Positions 34,949-46,636 of a stretch of DNA of 58,633 nt are shown one piece after another (position 1 is the first letter of the stretch; each line of letters opens with the position of its first letter). A model generated the notes under the pieces. The model searched no databases, was not told the DNA's origin, and saw only the letters and a list, made by a program, of their open reading frames with translations. The stretch covers positions 1-58,633 of the forward strand of contig SZOV01000007.1 in the NCBI GenBank assembly GCA_030263375.1, read 5' to 3'. The stretch is from Deltaproteobacteria bacterium PRO3. GTDB taxonomy: Bacteria > UBA10199 > DSSB01. Position numbers and translations under genes: made by a program.

Positions 34949-35119
34949 CGCCCGGTGCGGGGGGCGGGAATATGTTTCCCTCCGGCTTTTCCGAAACTCG
35001 CGGTTTATTAGATGGTCGTGCAGAACGCTGAGTTTGTAGAGGTGAGAGTGACTGTTTAAGGACGCTCAGACAGTCGGAAAAGCCTCCGGGAAACATATTC
35101 CCGCCCCCCGCACCGGGCG
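34949..35119. repeat. Long inverted repeat between leuS and holA
   Basis: Two 46-nt arms (34949-34994 and 35074-35119) are reverse complements apart from a few mismatches, separated by 79 nt. The arms begin CGCCCGGTGCGGGGGGCGGG, continue with AATATGTTTCCC and end GGCTTTTCCGA. The latter two motifs also occur in the element at 29541-29698. A 28-nt palindrome follows 8 nt after. The gap 34919-35186 holds no gene. Confidence 0.85.
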
Positions 35120-35126
35120 GTCTATG

Positions 35127-35154
35127 GTAGGGGCCGTTCGCGAACGGCCCCTAC
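35127..35154. repeat. Palindromic element type 1, intergenic copy
   Basis: Perfect 28-nt palindrome: GTAGGGGCCGTTCG followed by its exact reverse complement, 33 nt upstream of the holA start. It is the reference copy for the type 1 elements at 33524, 52475 and 55116. Confidence 0.9.
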
Positions 35155-35186
35155 GGACGCCGCATTTGAGGTAAGTTCGATAAACC

Positions 35187-36167
35187 ATGTCCCTAGCGAT
35201 GCTAAAATCCGCCGAAAAAATCCCCCTCGACCCGGTCGTCGCCCTGATCGGTCCCGAGGCCTATCTGCGCGAAAAATTTCGCGAGTCCCTCGTTTCCCGA
35301 GCCCTCGGCGCGGCCCTCAAGGACATGAACTTCGCCCAATTCTTCGCCGGCGACGACGACATCCGCCGCGTCGTCGAGGCCTGCCAAGACTACCCCTGCT
35401 TCGCCGAACGCCGCGTCGTCGTCCTCCGCGACGCGGGCGATCTCAAGGCCAAGGAGGCCGAAACCCTCAGCGCCTACCTCGATTCCCCCCAGCCGACCAC
35501 CTTGCTGCTGCTCGACGACGAAAAATTGGACGGGAGGCTCGAATGGGTGAAGAAGCTTAAGAAGAAGGCTCGAGTGGTCGAGCTGGAGACCCCCGCCCGC
35601 GACGAGGCCGAGGCTTGGGTGCGGGACTGCCTGCAACGCGAAGGCAAAAAGGCCGCCCCCGAGGTCGTCGAACGCCTGGTCGACTGGGTGGGGCTGTCCT
35701 TAGGCGCCCTGCAGCTGGCCGTCACCCAATGCTGCCTCTACATCGGCGACGAGCCGGCGCTGCGGCTCAAGGACGTCGAGGAATTATTGGTCAAGGTTAC
35801 CGACGAGAACGTCTTCGAGGTGATCGACGCGCTCTTCCAAAAAAACTACGTCCAGCTCCACCGCTCCCTCGAGCTGCTGCTGGCCAGCGGGGAAGAGCCG
35901 CTGAAAATCCTCTCCCTGATCCACCGCCACATCTCCATCCTGCTCACCCTCAAGTTTTCGGGGCTGCGCCGCGCCGGCTCGCTGTTCCGCATGCCGCCGA
36001 TGGCCTGGAAGAAGTACGAGCAGCAGGCGCACCGCTACGGCAAACGCCTCGGCCTGGCCCTTTGGGCCCCGCTGACGCGCGCGGACCTGCGCCTGAAGGG
36101 CAGCGCCTTGCCGCGGCCCCTGCTGCTTAAGAGATGCGTGGATGAGATTATCGGATTACTTGCCTAA
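35187..36167 (+). CDS. holA: DNA polymerase III delta subunit
   Basis: 326 residues. N-terminal pattern VVALIGPEAYLREKF and FFAGDDDIRRVVEACQDYPCFAERRVVVLRDA match the DnaE clamp-loader delta subunit; the middle has LLLLDDEKLDGR, and the C-terminal helical region has VTDENVFEVIDALFQKN, EPLKILSLIHRHISILLTLK and LRLKGS. It opens the sliding clamp within the clamp-loader complex. The stop overlaps the convergent rpsT gene by 12 nt. Confidence 0.93.
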   Translation: MSLAMLKSAEKIPLDPVVALIGPEAYLREKFRESLVSRALGAALKDMNFAQFFAGDDDIRRVVEACQDYPCFAERRVVVLRDAGDLKAKEAETLSAYLDSPQPTTLLLLDDEKLDGRLEWVKKLKKKARVVELETPARDEAEAWVRDCLQREGKKAAPEVVERLVDWVGLSLGALQLAVTQCCLYIGDEPALRLKDVEELLVKVTDENVFEVIDALFQKNYVQLHRSLELLLASGEEPLKILSLIHRHISILLTLKFSGLRRAGSLFRMPPMAWKKYEQQAHRYGKRLGLALWAPLTRADLRLKGSALPRPLLLKRCVDEIIGLLA

Positions 36168-36452
36168 GGAAGCGACCAGCTTGGAGAGCCGCGAGATCTT
36201 GCGCGAACGGTTCTTCGAATGAAGGATCCCCTTCGAGACGGCCTTGTCGATCTTCTTGATCGCGTCCAGCAGGGCGGTTTTTGCCAAGGTGGCGTCCTTT
36301 TTCTCCACCGATTGGCGGACCTTCTTGATGAAGGTGCGGACTTCGGAGCGGATCGTCGCGTTGCGCTCGGCCCGCTTCAGATTCTGCTTGTGGCGCTTGA
36401 TCTGAGAGCGGTGGCGGCCTTTGGGGAGTTTGGGTTTCTTCGCGTCTGCCAT
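36156..36452 (-). CDS. rpsT: 30S ribosomal protein S20
   Basis: 98 residues, very basic, with the S20 pattern KRHKQNLKRAERNATIRSEVRTFIKKVR, DAIKKIDKAVSKGILHSKNRSRKISRL. It binds 16S rRNA early in 30S assembly. AAGGA precedes the ATG. The 285-nt gap upstream (36453-36737) contains an AT-rich box oriented toward the next gene and nothing else recognisable. Confidence 0.97.
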   Translation of the reverse strand: MADAKKPKLPKGRHRSQIKRHKQNLKRAERNATIRSEVRTFIKKVRQSVEKKDATLAKTALLDAIKKIDKAVSKGILHSKNRSRKISRLSKLVASLGK

Positions 36453-36619
36453 ATCGATCCTTCCGAAAAGAATAATCTTTAAAAGCCTTTGAAGGCGCGC
36501 TTGTGTAACAAAGGGGGGAGGGGCCTGTCAAACCGTTAATCGTCCCTTCGAGGCATTCGGGACCGCCGGAAAGTACTCAAACAAATTGCAAAATTTGCCA
36601 AGCGCGAATGGGCTTAGAT

Positions 36620-36647
36620 TTTAACTATATGTATTTATTAATATTTT
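36620..36647 (+). promoter_or_regulatory. AT-rich box B (TTTAACTATATG...)
   Basis: The 28-nt stretch TTTAACTATATGTATTTATT... is nearly identical to box A at 18986-19013 and ends 90 nt before the start of the small unknown gene. It could be a promoter with an UP-like element or a binding site for an AT-hook or H-NS-like protein. Confidence 0.5.
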
Positions 36648-36737
36648 CTAAATCCCCCGTTTTGGTCCATACCTTGCTTTAGCTTCCTCCGTCAGCGGGC
36701 CGCGCCCAAGGCCCCCTAAAAAATGGAGGATTTCGCG

Positions 36738-37235
36738 ATGGATTTCGAAAATATTCTCAGCAAAAACCCTTTCATCGACGGCAAGATCGACGGCTACCTT
36801 CGCCAAAAAGACGGCGTCGATCGCCTCTATTTCAACAGCGACCACGTCGAGGGGGCCAAGGCCGGTCGCTATCACGAGGTGGATGCCGACGACGAGATCC
36901 TCGTCAAGAACGAAGACGGCAGCTCCGAGGCGGCCTCCGCCCACGACTTCGTCACCGGCGATCAATTTCAGGGCTTTGGCAGCCCTCAACAACGCCTGGC
37001 TTTGTTGCAGAAGGCCGCCAAGTATGAGGTGCGGGGGGACTTCCGCACCCGGGATGCGCAGCTGCCGGTCGCGGAGGATTTCCAGGGCATGGTGGACCGA
37101 CTCGATCCTAACGAGGCCCGCGTCGCCGTGGCGCCGCCTCAGTTAGGCAGCAGCGTGTTGCAGTACCTGGCCTTCCGGGCCGAGGACGCCGCCGATTCCC
37201 TTCAGGGTTCCCTGCAGAAATATTTTGGCGCCTAA
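36738..37235 (+). CDS. Small acidic protein of unknown function
   Basis: 165 residues from ATG 36738, chosen because GGAGG lies 10 nt upstream; an ATG at 36723 is in frame but has no Shine-Dalgarno. The protein is soluble and acidic with no signal peptide ([40 protein letters not shown], then a C-terminal helix [20 protein letters not shown]). I do not recognise a family. It shares the AT-rich upstream box with the region of the acidic coiled-coil protein at 17715-18899. Confidence 0.75.
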   Translation: MDFENILSKNPFIDGKIDGYLRQKDGVDRLYFNSDHVEGAKAGRYHEVDADDEILVKNEDGSSEAASAHDFVTGDQFQGFGSPQQRLALLQKAAKYEVRGDFRTRDAQLPVAEDFQGMVDRLDPNEARVAVAPPQLGSSVLQYLAFRAEDAADSLQGSLQKYFGA

Positions 37236-37296
37236 TCCCCGGTCTGCGGCACTCCAAAAAAAATTTAGGTGGCCCTTCAGGGATCCAACAAAAGAC

Positions 37297-37325
37297 TTGC
37301 GAGTCCCCGGGGCAGACCCTAAACC
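37297..37325 (+). promoter_or_regulatory. Predicted promoter of murJ
   Basis: TTGCGA (37297-37302), a 17-nt spacer and TAAACC (37320-37325), ending 6 nt before the ATG at 37332. The 6 nt include AGGAC, too close to serve as a normal Shine-Dalgarno, so the message may be leaderless. Confidence 0.4.
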
Positions 37326-37331
37326 CAGGAC

Positions 37332-38960
37332 ATGGCCCCCAAGGACCCCGCTGCGCCTCCCGAGGATCCCCTGCAGATGAGCGCGGCCGATCCGGCCGAT
37401 CTGGAGGCGCCGAAGATGGTCGGCCCGGCGGGGATGGTTGGGGCCATGACCCTCCTAAGCCGCATCTTCGGTCTCGCGCGCGACTCGGCCATCGCCTATA
37501 TCCTCGGCACCCGCGCCGCGGCGGACGCCTTCTACGTCGCTTTCCGAATTCCCAATCTCCTACGCCGCCTCTTGGCCGAGGGCAACCTGACCATGTCTTT
37601 CGTGCCGGTGTTCACCGAGAGTTACCGGCGGTCGAAACAAGAGGCCAAGGAGATCGTCGACGTCACCTTTACCTTGCTGACGCTGCTGCTTTCGGTCGTG
37701 ACCCTGGCCGGCGTCCTCGGCGCGGGCGTCTTCGTGCGGGTGACCGCGTTGGGCTTCGAGGCCGATCCCGAAAAATTCGCCCTCACGGTCCTGCTGACCA
37801 AGATCACCTTTCCTTACATCTTCCTCGTTTCGCTGGGCGCCCTGGCGATGGGGATCCTCAACTCCCGCAAACGCTTCCTCACCCCGGCCTTCGCCCCCGT
37901 GTTGTTGAACATCGGAATCATTATGGGGGCCTGGCTCCTTTCCGGGCGTTTCGCCGATCCCGCCGTCGGCATCGCCTGGGGCGTCATCCTCGGGGGCTTT
38001 TTTCAGTTGCTGATCCAGGTCCCGCCCCTGATCCGCGAAGGACTTTTCCCGAAAATCAGCTTTCATTGGAGGCATCCGGGCGTCCGCAAGATCGGCCGCC
38101 TCATGCTGCCCAGCATCTACGGCTCGGCGGTCTATCAGATCAACCTGCTGGCGATCACCTTCATGGCCTCCTATCTGCCCACCGGCTCGGTGAGCTACCT
38201 CTGGTACGCCGATCGGGTGATCGAGTTTCCCCTCGGGATCTTCGCGGTCTCGCTGGCCACCGTTGTCCTGCCGCTGCTCTCCGAGCACGCGGCGGAAAAA
38301 GACTTCGTCCGCATGAAACAGGCGATGCGCAAGGCCCTCGCCACCGTCTGGCTGGTCAATATCCCCGCGGCCGTCGGACTGGCCGTTCTGGCCAAGCCCA
38401 TCATCGCGGTCCTGTTTTTCCGCGGCGGCTTCAACGAGGAATCGACGCGGCTCACGGCGGAGACGCTCCAGTGCTTTGCGGTGGGCTTGCCCTTCGTCTC
38501 GGCGACGCGGATTACCTCCTCGGCCTTTTACGCCGTCCAGGACGCGCGCAAGCCGGTGCGCGCCGCCAACCTCGCGGTGCTGGTCAACATCGCCGCAGGC
38601 TTCGCTCTGCTCTGGCCCTTGCAACACCGCGGCCTCGCCCTGGGCGTCGGTATCGGCTCGATCGCCAACTTCGCCATGCTGCTCTACGACTACCGCAAGT
38701 CGGTGGGGCCGCTCGGCCTGCGCTCCCTCGCGGGCTCCATCCTCAAGATGGCCGGGGCGTCGGGGCTCATGGCCCTCGTCCTGTTCGTCGCCATGCGCTA
38801 CTGGGATTGGACCTTCGCGCCCATGCTGCCGCGCAGCCTCTACCTGATCGCCATGATCGCGTTGGGCTCGGGGGTCTATTTTCTCGCGGTGACGCTGCTC
38901 AAGGTCGAGGGGAGCGAGGTCTTGCTGGGGGCGATCCGGCGGCGCCTGCGCCGCCGCTAG
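37332..38960 (+). CDS. murJ: Lipid II flippase MurJ
   Basis: 542 residues. After an acidic/proline-rich N-terminal extension of about 30 residues, the MurJ pattern begins: [56 protein letters not shown]. About 14 transmembrane helices follow. It moves lipid II across the inner membrane for peptidoglycan synthesis. The stop TAG lies in the loop of a GC-rich hairpin. It precedes lysS but with its own terminator-like hairpin between them. Confidence 0.95.
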   Translation: MAPKDPAAPPEDPLQMSAADPADLEAPKMVGPAGMVGAMTLLSRIFGLARDSAIAYILGTRAAADAFYVAFRIPNLLRRLLAEGNLTMSFVPVFTESYRRSKQEAKEIVDVTFTLLTLLLSVVTLAGVLGAGVFVRVTALGFEADPEKFALTVLLTKITFPYIFLVSLGALAMGILNSRKRFLTPAFAPVLLNIGIIMGAWLLSGRFADPAVGIAWGVILGGFFQLLIQVPPLIREGLFPKISFHWRHPGVRKIGRLMLPSIYGSAVYQINLLAITFMASYLPTGSVSYLWYADRVIEFPLGIFAVSLATVVLPLLSEHAAEKDFVRMKQAMRKALATVWLVNIPAAVGLAVLAKPIIAVLFFRGGFNEESTRLTAETLQCFAVGLPFVSATRITSSAFYAVQDARKPVRAANLAVLVNIAAGFALLWPLQHRGLALGVGIGSIANFAMLLYDYRKSVGPLGLRSLAGSILKMAGASGLMALVLFVAMRYWDWTFAPMLPRSLYLIAMIALGSGVYFLAVTLLKVEGSEVLLGAIRRRLRRR

Positions 38961-38983
38961 GCGCGGCGGCGAGGCCGGTTTTT
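38950..38983 (+). terminator. Possible terminator after murJ
   Basis: GCCGCCGC (38950-38957) and GCGGCGGC (38963-38970) form an 8-bp stem with a 5-nt loop that contains the murJ stop codon. A run of five T follows 8 nt later, so the terminator is plausible but not ideal. Confidence 0.4.
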
Positions 38984-38995
38984 GCCGCTTTTCCC

Positions 38996-39024
38996 TTGAC
39001 CTTCGCGGGCGCCCCGACTAACCC
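38996..39024 (+). promoter_or_regulatory. Predicted promoter of the lysS-lol-bamA-skp cluster
   Basis: TTGACC (38996-39001), a 17-nt spacer and TAACCC (39019-39024), the same hexamers as the predicted trpE promoter. The ATG of lysS lies 35 nt downstream of the -10, so this message has a short leader. Confidence 0.5.
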
Positions 39025-39059
39025 CTCTTCAGCTAAACCCCCAATTTCTATTCGGTTTT

Positions 39060-40541
<1,482 letters not shown>

Positions 40542-40554
40542 TTCCCCAAGCGCC

Positions 40555-41781
40555 ATGAAAGCGCAGACCTTCCTCGCCGTTAAATTCCTCTCCGGAAAGG
40601 AGCGCAGCTTCCTCGTCTCCTTCCTGACCTGGATGGCGATCCTGGGCGTCCTCGTCTCGGTCGCGGCCTTTTTGGTCGTCGAGGCGGTGATGGTGGGCTT
40701 CGGCAAGGACTTGCAGGCCAAGGTCATCGGCTTCTCCCCGCACCTCTCCCTCGTCCTGAAACCCGGCGCGAGCGCCGGCCCCGAACTTTTGCAAAAGCTC
40801 CGCGACCTGCCCGGCGTCGCCGGCGTCGCGCGCTTGGTCGACGGCGAGGCCGTCCTGCGCACCGAAGAAGACGAGACCCAGGGCGTCCGCGTCCGTGGCC
40901 TCGAGCCGGGGGAGGCGCGCTTCCCGCCCTCATTCCAAGTGTCCTTCGAGGAAGGGGAGGGCTGGGACTCGCTGCGGGCCGAGGGCGAGCAGGTCCCCGG
41001 CATCCTCCTGGGCCGCGAGCTGGCCTCCAGCCTCGGCGTCGTGCCCTTCCTGCGGGAAGGGGTCGAGCTGCTCTATCCCTTCGGCGAGGTGGGGCCCACC
41101 GGCGAGGTCGAGCCCAACCTGCGGCGCTTTCGCGTCGTGGGGACCTTCAAGTCCGGCTATTTCGACTACGACAACAAGTTCGCGCTCGCCTCCCTCGATC
41201 AAGTGCGGCGCCTCTTCGGCGAGCACGCCCCCGAGCAGGTCGGCGTCACTTTCGCCAAGCCCGAGGAAAGTCTCGCGCGTCGCGGCGCCTTCCAGGGCCT
41301 GCCCGACGTCGAGCGTGTCGAGACCTGGCAGGAGAAGAACACACGCCTCTTCTCGGCGCTGCGCCTGGAGCGCCTCGGCATGGCCTTCGTCCTGACGCTG
41401 ATGGTCCTGCTCGCCTCCTTCAATATCCTCTCGATGCTGATGATGGTCGTCTACGAGCGCCGGCGCGACCTGGCGATCCTCAAGTCCCTCGGCATGTCGG
41501 AGCGGGACCTCTCGGGGATCTTCTTTCGGGCGGGGCTTTGGATCGGCGTCGTGGGCGGCTTGGGCGGGACGGCCTTGGGGCTGGGGCTCTGTTGGCTGCT
41601 CAAGACCGTCAAGCTCCCCTTGCCCGCGCCTTATTACCTGGAAGCCTTGCCGGTGGATGTGAACCCGCTTTGGATCGCGCTGACCTTCCTCTTGGCCTTA
41701 GGCATGAGCCTCGCGGCGACCTTGCTGCCGGCGCGGGAGGGGAGGCGGCTGACGGTGGTGGAGGCCTTGCGGTACGAATAA
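40555..41781 (+). CDS. lolC: Lol-type ABC transporter permease (LolC/LolE family), first copy
   Basis: 408 residues. N-terminal helix ([27 protein letters not shown]), a periplasmic MacB-like domain of about 200 residues, then three C-terminal helices ([60 protein letters not shown]). The cytoplasmic [20 protein letters not shown] motif is typical. With LolD it extracts lipoproteins from the inner membrane. The stop overlaps the start of the second permease (TAATG). Confidence 0.9.
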   Translation: MKAQTFLAVKFLSGKERSFLVSFLTWMAILGVLVSVAAFLVVEAVMVGFGKDLQAKVIGFSPHLSLVLKPGASAGPELLQKLRDLPGVAGVARLVDGEAVLRTEEDETQGVRVRGLEPGEARFPPSFQVSFEEGEGWDSLRAEGEQVPGILLGRELASSLGVVPFLREGVELLYPFGEVGPTGEVEPNLRRFRVVGTFKSGYFDYDNKFALASLDQVRRLFGEHAPEQVGVTFAKPEESLARRGAFQGLPDVERVETWQEKNTRLFSALRLERLGMAFVLTLMVLLASFNILSMLMMVVYERRRDLAILKSLGMSERDLSGIFFRAGLWIGVVGGLGGTALGLGLCWLLKTVKLPLPAPYYLEALPVDVNPLWIALTFLLALGMSLAATLLPAREGRRLTVVEALRYE

Positions 41782-43004
41782 TGTCCTGGGATTTATTTTT
41801 AGCGAAAAAATACCTTCGCAACCCCGCCAAGCGGGGAATCCGGCTCGTCCTGCGCCTGGCGGTGCTCGGCGTCGCCTTGGGCGTCGCGACCTTGAGCCTG
41901 ACGCAGGCGGTGATGAACGGCTTCGAGCGGGTCTTTCGCGAGAGCATTTTGGGTTTCAACGCCCACCTGGTCGTGCTCAAGGACGGCGAGATGGCAGATC
42001 CGGCGGGCGAGGAAAAGGCGATTCTGGGCCCAATTTCCGGCGAGGCCCTCGCCGCCACGCCTTTCCTGTACAGAGAAGTCCTCCTGGTGGCCCACGGAAG
42101 GGTTAAAGGGGCGGTTTTTAAGGGCATCGATCCCTTGACCTTTGCCAGGGTCTATGCTGTAAAGACTCGCCGCGCGGGTGGCGCGCAAGTACCTGCAAAG
42201 ATTGAAGAACTGCTGAAAGGCGAGGGTGAGACCCCCAACGTGGTGTTGGGCGAGGATCTGGCCGAAGAATTGGGCATCACGGGTCCCGACGAGACCCTCA
42301 AGGTTTTTCTCCCCAAGAAGTCGGCGGGGACGGCTGAAAAAAATTTCCAAAGCTTCAAGGTCGCGGGAATTTTTCAAACGGGTCTCTACGAATTCGACCG
42401 CGGCTTCGCCTTCGTCGATCTCGGGCGCATGCAAGGGATCCTCGAATCGCCGGGACTCGCGACCGGCATCGAGATGAAGCTGAAGCGCCCGCTGGACGCG
42501 GACGCGCTGGCCCTGGATCTCAAGCAAAGCTTGGGTCCTGGCTACGAGGCGGTCAGCTGGCAGCGCTTGAACGGCCCCTTGTTTTCCGCGCTGCGCAACG
42601 AGCGCCTGATGTTTTTGATCATCATGGCGATGGTCGTGGCGGTGGCTTCCTTCAACATCGTCGGCGTGCTCTTGCTGATGATCTTCGATCGAAGCCGCGA
42701 GATCTCGATCCTGCGGGCGCTCGGCGCGCCGAACCGCGGGGTGCAAAGGCTCTTTGGCTATCAGGGATTGGCGATCGGGGCGCTCGGCAGCGTCTTGGGG
42801 ATCGCGCTGGCGGCGGGCCTGGGATGGTTCGTGCAGCGCAGCGGAGTCCTCAAGCTGGAGAAAGAAGTCTACTTGATCGAACGCCTGCCCGTCGCCTGGT
42901 CGCCGTCGGTGCTGGCGGCGACGGCGGGCGTGAGCCTGGCGATCGCGCTCTTGGCGACCTGGGTCGCGGTGCGGCGGCTCAAGCATAACCGACTGGATTT
43001 GTAG
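41781..43004 (+). CDS. lolE: Lol-type ABC transporter permease (LolC/LolE family), second copy
   Basis: 407 residues with the same topology as the preceding gene: [21 protein letters not shown], a periplasmic MacB-like domain, then [42 protein letters not shown] and [20 protein letters not shown]. The motif [15 protein letters not shown] contacts the ATPase. Two permease genes in tandem suggest a LolCE heterodimer; assigning which is C and which is E is not possible from sequence. It is followed by lolD after 2 nt. Confidence 0.88.
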   Translation: MSWDLFLAKKYLRNPAKRGIRLVLRLAVLGVALGVATLSLTQAVMNGFERVFRESILGFNAHLVVLKDGEMADPAGEEKAILGPISGEALAATPFLYREVLLVAHGRVKGAVFKGIDPLTFARVYAVKTRRAGGAQVPAKIEELLKGEGETPNVVLGEDLAEELGITGPDETLKVFLPKKSAGTAEKNFQSFKVAGIFQTGLYEFDRGFAFVDLGRMQGILESPGLATGIEMKLKRPLDADALALDLKQSLGPGYEAVSWQRLNGPLFSALRNERLMFLIIMAMVVAVASFNIVGVLLLMIFDRSREISILRALGAPNRGVQRLFGYQGLAIGALGSVLGIALAAGLGWFVQRSGVLKLEKEVYLIERLPVAWSPSVLAATAGVSLAIALLATWVAVRRLKHNRLDL

Positions 43005-43006
43005 CG

Positions 43007-43684
43007 ATGGCGGCATTGATCGAAGCCCACAACCTCCACAAGACCTACGGCGATGCCGCGGACCGCGTCGAGGTCCTGAAGGGCGTCGATTTCGCGGTGG
43101 AGGAGGGCGAGGCGGTGGCCGTCTTGGGCGCCTCGGGCGCCGGAAAGTCTACCTTGCTCCATCTGCTGGGCACTTTGGATAAACCGACGGAGGGTCGGGT
43201 GACGTTCGAAGGGAGCGATCTTTTCGCGCTCTCCGACGCCGAACTCAGCCGCTTTCGCAACCGGACGATGGGTTTCGTGTTCCAGTTCCACCATCTGCTG
43301 CCGATGCTGAGCGCCCGGGAAAACGTCATGCTGCCCCTCTTGATCGGGGGCGAAAAGAGGCGCGAGGCCGAGGCCCGCGCCGAGGCCATGCTGGCCGGGG
43401 TCGGGTTGTCGCACCGGCTCGAGCACAAGCCCTCCGAGCTCTCCGGAGGCGAGCAGCAGCGGGTGGCGATCGCCCGGGCCCTGATCGCGGGGCCGAGGGT
43501 GCTGTTCGCGGACGAGCCGACGGGAAACCTGGACAGCCGCACCGGAGAAGAAACGGCGGATTTACTGATGAAGCTTCACCAAGAATTACGGATGACCCTC
43601 GTGGTCGTCACCCACAACGAGCGGCTGGCCCAAAGGCTGCCCAGAAACGTCCGCATGCAGGACGGGCGGGTGCAGCCCGCATGA
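43007..43684 (+). CDS. lolD: Lipoprotein-releasing ABC transporter ATPase
   Basis: 225 residues. Walker [10 protein letters not shown] (residues 41-49), signature [15 protein letters not shown] and Walker [13 protein letters not shown] are intact, followed by the H-loop [10 protein letters not shown]. The [22 protein letters not shown] segment is characteristic of the LolD/MacB branch. It powers release of lipoproteins by the two upstream permeases. It overlaps bamA by 4 nt. Confidence 0.95.
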   Translation: MAALIEAHNLHKTYGDAADRVEVLKGVDFAVEEGEAVAVLGASGAGKSTLLHLLGTLDKPTEGRVTFEGSDLFALSDAELSRFRNRTMGFVFQFHHLLPMLSARENVMLPLLIGGEKRREAEARAEAMLAGVGLSHRLEHKPSELSGGEQQRVAIARALIAGPRVLFADEPTGNLDSRTGEETADLLMKLHQELRMTLVVVTHNERLAQRLPRNVRMQDGRVQPA

Positions 43685-45981
43685 GATCCATGAGACCAAA
43701 AACACTCCTTCCCTTCCTTTTTGCCTTGTTTTTCCTGGCCGGCTTTTTTCTCCCGGGTCCCCGCGACGCCGGCGCCCAAGAACGCGTCGTCGAGATCGAG
43801 GTGCAGGGCAACAAAACCGTCGAGACGCAAGTCATCCTGACCCAGATCCAGCAGCAAAAGGGCGGCGCCTACTCCCGCGAGAAGGTCAGCGCCGACGTGG
43901 CGCGCGTCTACAAGCTGGGCCTCTTCGAGGATGTCGAGGTCGAGAAGGTCGGCGCCGCCGGCGGCGTAAAGCTCGTCTTCAAGGTCGTCGAGAAGGGGCC
44001 GATCGACGAGATCGTCATCGAGGGCAACAAGAAAGTCGGGGAGGGCAAGATCCGCGAGGTCCTCACCGTCAAGACCAACGTCCCAGCCGACAACCGCAAG
44101 CTGGGCGAGTCGAAAGAGCGGATCAAAGAGATCTACAGCAAGGAAGGCTTCAGCGCGACGACGGTGGAAACCGAGGTCCGGGAAAAGGGCGGAAAGCGTC
44201 AGCTGGTCTTCAAGATCAACGAGGTCAAGGCCGAGGTGGTTCGCGGCATCCGCTTCGAGGGCAACACGGTGTTCAGCGACCGCAAGCTCAAGGGGATCAT
44301 CCGTACCAAGAAGAAGGGCATCCTTTCCTTCCTTACGGGCTCGGGCAAATACCGGCCCGAGCAGATCGAGCAGGACATCCAGCTGATCACCTACAACTAC
44401 CTCAACAAGGGCTACATGAAGGTGAGGGTGGGGCAGCCCAAGGTCGAGTACAACGAGCAGGAAAAGGGCCTGATCTTGACCTACTACATCGACGAGGGCG
44501 ACCCCTACCGCATCGGCGAGATCGGCTTCGAGGGCGACATCCTGACGACCAAGGAAGAGCTGCAGCGCAAGCTGCACACGATGAAGGGCAACCTCTACAG
44601 CCAGAAGATCATGGAGGAAGACCTCCAGAAGCTGACCGAGTTCTACGGAAACCAGGGCTACGCCTTCGCCAACATCAACCCGCAGACCAGCCTGCACGAC
44701 GACACCAAGACCGCGGATATCAATTTCGTCATCGACCAGGGGCGCAAGGTCTTCATCGAGCGCATCAACATCACCGGCAACACCATCACCCGCGACAAGG
44801 TCATCCGCCGCGAGCTCAAGGTGGTCGAGAACAGCCTCTACAACGAGGGCCTGGTCCGGCTCTCCAAGCGCAAGCTCGAGCAGCTCGGCTACTTCGAGAC
44901 CGTCGAGATCTCCACCCCGCGCGGCTCCAGCGACGACAAGCTGGTCCTCAACATCAACGTGAAAGAGAAGCCCACCGGCACCTTCAGCGTCGGCGCGGGC
45001 TTCAGCTCCTCCGAGAGCTTCCTCTTCACCGCCTCGGTCTCGAAGAACAACTTCCTCGGCTTAGGCATCAGCGGCTCGATCAACGCCGAAATCTCGGGGA
45101 GGCGCCAGCAGTTCTCCTTCCAGGTCACCGATCCCTATCTCTTCGACACCAACTGGATCCTCCAAGCCAACGGCTTCCGCATCACCAGCGACTTCAACGA
45201 TTTTCGCCGCAAGTCTTTCGGCGGCGAGATCGACCTGGGCCGGCGCATCTTCGACTTCAGCTCCTTCAGCATCGGCTACCGTATCGAGGACGTCAAACTG
45301 GACGACTTCGACTTGATCGTCCCCGAGTTCTTCAAGCAGAACGCCGACGGCCTCACCTCCAGCCTGGTCTTCCAGTTCCAGCGCGACACCCGGAACAACC
45401 CCATCATCACCACCAAGGGCCTCTACAGCAACCTGTCGGTCGAGTATGCCGGCAACGGCCTGGGCGGCGACGTCGATTTCCTCCGGGTCACGGCCAACCA
45501 GAGGGTCTACATCCCCCTCTGGAAGAATTCCGTCCTCAAGTTCCAAGGCCGCGTCGGCTACATTAAATCCCTCGACGATGAACCCGTTCCGCTTTTCGAG
45601 CGTTTCTTTACGGGAGGCATCAACAGCCTGCGCGGCTACGAGTTTCGTTCCGTGGGGCCCAGCGTCACCATTCCGGACGGAATCACCGGAAAGGACGAAG
45701 AATTCGTCTACGGCGGCAACAAGCTGCTGCTGTTTAACCTCGAATACGAGTTCCCCATCTACGACGCGGCCGGCTTTCGGGGCGTGGTTTTCGTCGATGC
45801 GGGCAATACCTTCGCGGAGGACGAAGACCTAAATCCCCTGAAATTGCGTGCGGATGCGGGCGCGGGCATCCGGTGGCTTTCGCCCTTCGGCCCGCTGCGC
45901 TTCGAGTGGGGCTTCCCCTTCAAGCGCAAGGAAGGGGAGAAGCGGAGCGTCTTTAATTTCACGATCGGGTCATTTTTTTAG
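43681..45981 (+). CDS. bamA: Outer membrane protein assembly factor BamA
   Basis: 766 residues. Signal peptide at about 1-33 ([17 protein letters not shown]...DAGAQ). Five POTRA domains follow up to about residue 420 ([97 protein letters not shown]). The 16-strand barrel has [15 protein letters not shown], the (V/L)RG(F/Y) lid motif, and ends in Phe (TIGSFF). It inserts beta-barrel proteins into the outer membrane. A second ATG lies three codons after the first. Confidence 0.97.
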   Translation: MRSMRPKTLLPFLFALFFLAGFFLPGPRDAGAQERVVEIEVQGNKTVETQVILTQIQQQKGGAYSREKVSADVARVYKLGLFEDVEVEKVGAAGGVKLVFKVVEKGPIDEIVIEGNKKVGEGKIREVLTVKTNVPADNRKLGESKERIKEIYSKEGFSATTVETEVREKGGKRQLVFKINEVKAEVVRGIRFEGNTVFSDRKLKGIIRTKKKGILSFLTGSGKYRPEQIEQDIQLITYNYLNKGYMKVRVGQPKVEYNEQEKGLILTYYIDEGDPYRIGEIGFEGDILTTKEELQRKLHTMKGNLYSQKIMEEDLQKLTEFYGNQGYAFANINPQTSLHDDTKTADINFVIDQGRKVFIERINITGNTITRDKVIRRELKVVENSLYNEGLVRLSKRKLEQLGYFETVEISTPRGSSDDKLVLNINVKEKPTGTFSVGAGFSSSESFLFTASVSKNNFLGLGISGSINAEISGRRQQFSFQVTDPYLFDTNWILQANGFRITSDFNDFRRKSFGGEIDLGRRIFDFSSFSIGYRIEDVKLDDFDLIVPEFFKQNADGLTSSLVFQFQRDTRNNPIITTKGLYSNLSVEYAGNGLGGDVDFLRVTANQRVYIPLWKNSVLKFQGRVGYIKSLDDEPVPLFERFFTGGINSLRGYEFRSVGPSVTIPDGITGKDEEFVYGGNKLLLFNLEYEFPIYDAAGFRGVVFVDAGNTFAEDEDLNPLKLRADAGAGIRWLSPFGPLRFEWGFPFKRKEGEKRSVFNFTIGSFF

Positions 45982-46075
45982 TGCCGAACGCCGCGACTTG
46001 ATTTAAAGGATTTGCGGCTTGTTTAGGGTTTATTTCGAACAATCCTTGGTTTCCCTTAATGGAGGAAGACATTCT

Positions 46076-46609
46076 ATGAAACGATGGAAGTATGTGTTGG
46101 CCGCCCTGTTTGTCGTCGCGATGCAAGGCGTGGCCCAGGCCCAACAACTCAAGATCGGCCTGGTCGATTTCCAAAAGGCCCTGAACGACGTCGAAGAGGG
46201 CAAGCGCGCCAAGGCCTCGCTCAAGGCCCAGTTCGAACAGAAGCAGGCCGCCCTGACCGCCAAGCAAAACGCCCTCAAGGGGCTCAAGGACCAGCTCGAG
46301 ACCCAGCGCGCCGCGCTCAGCCCCGAGGCGATGAAGGCGAAAGAGGCCGAGTACCGCGACAAGTTCCTCGACCTACAGAAGACGCTGACCCAGTTCCAAA
46401 GCGAGATGGCCACCAAGGAGGCCGAGATGACCCGCGGCATCATCATCAAGATGCGCGGCGCCGTCCAATCCGTCGGGCAGAAGGGCGGCTACAACCTGAT
46501 CTTCGAGACCTCGCAGGACGCCGTGCTTTACGCCCCCGGCGCCACCGACCTGACGGCCCAGGTGGTTTCCGCCTACAATTCGGGCGCTGGAGCCTCGGCG
46601 GCGAAGTAG
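46076..46609 (+). CDS. skp: Periplasmic chaperone Skp (OmpH)
   Basis: 177 residues. Signal peptide 1-22 (MKRWKYVLAALFVVAMQGVAQA), then the Skp pattern: KIGLVDFQKALNDVEEGKRAK, a long coiled-coil arm (KASLKAQFEQKQAALTAKQN...), and a C-terminal MRGAVQSVGQKGGYNLIFE. Skp carries unfolded outer-membrane proteins to the BAM complex. Strong Shine-Dalgarno (GGAGGAAG). It follows bamA, the usual arrangement. Confidence 0.93.
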   Translation: MKRWKYVLAALFVVAMQGVAQAQQLKIGLVDFQKALNDVEEGKRAKASLKAQFEQKQAALTAKQNALKGLKDQLETQRAALSPEAMKAKEAEYRDKFLDLQKTLTQFQSEMATKEAEMTRGIIIKMRGAVQSVGQKGGYNLIFETSQDAVLYAPGATDLTAQVVSAYNSGAGASAAK

Positions 46610-46636
46610 TTTAAAAAGCCCGCGCCGGAGACCGCG

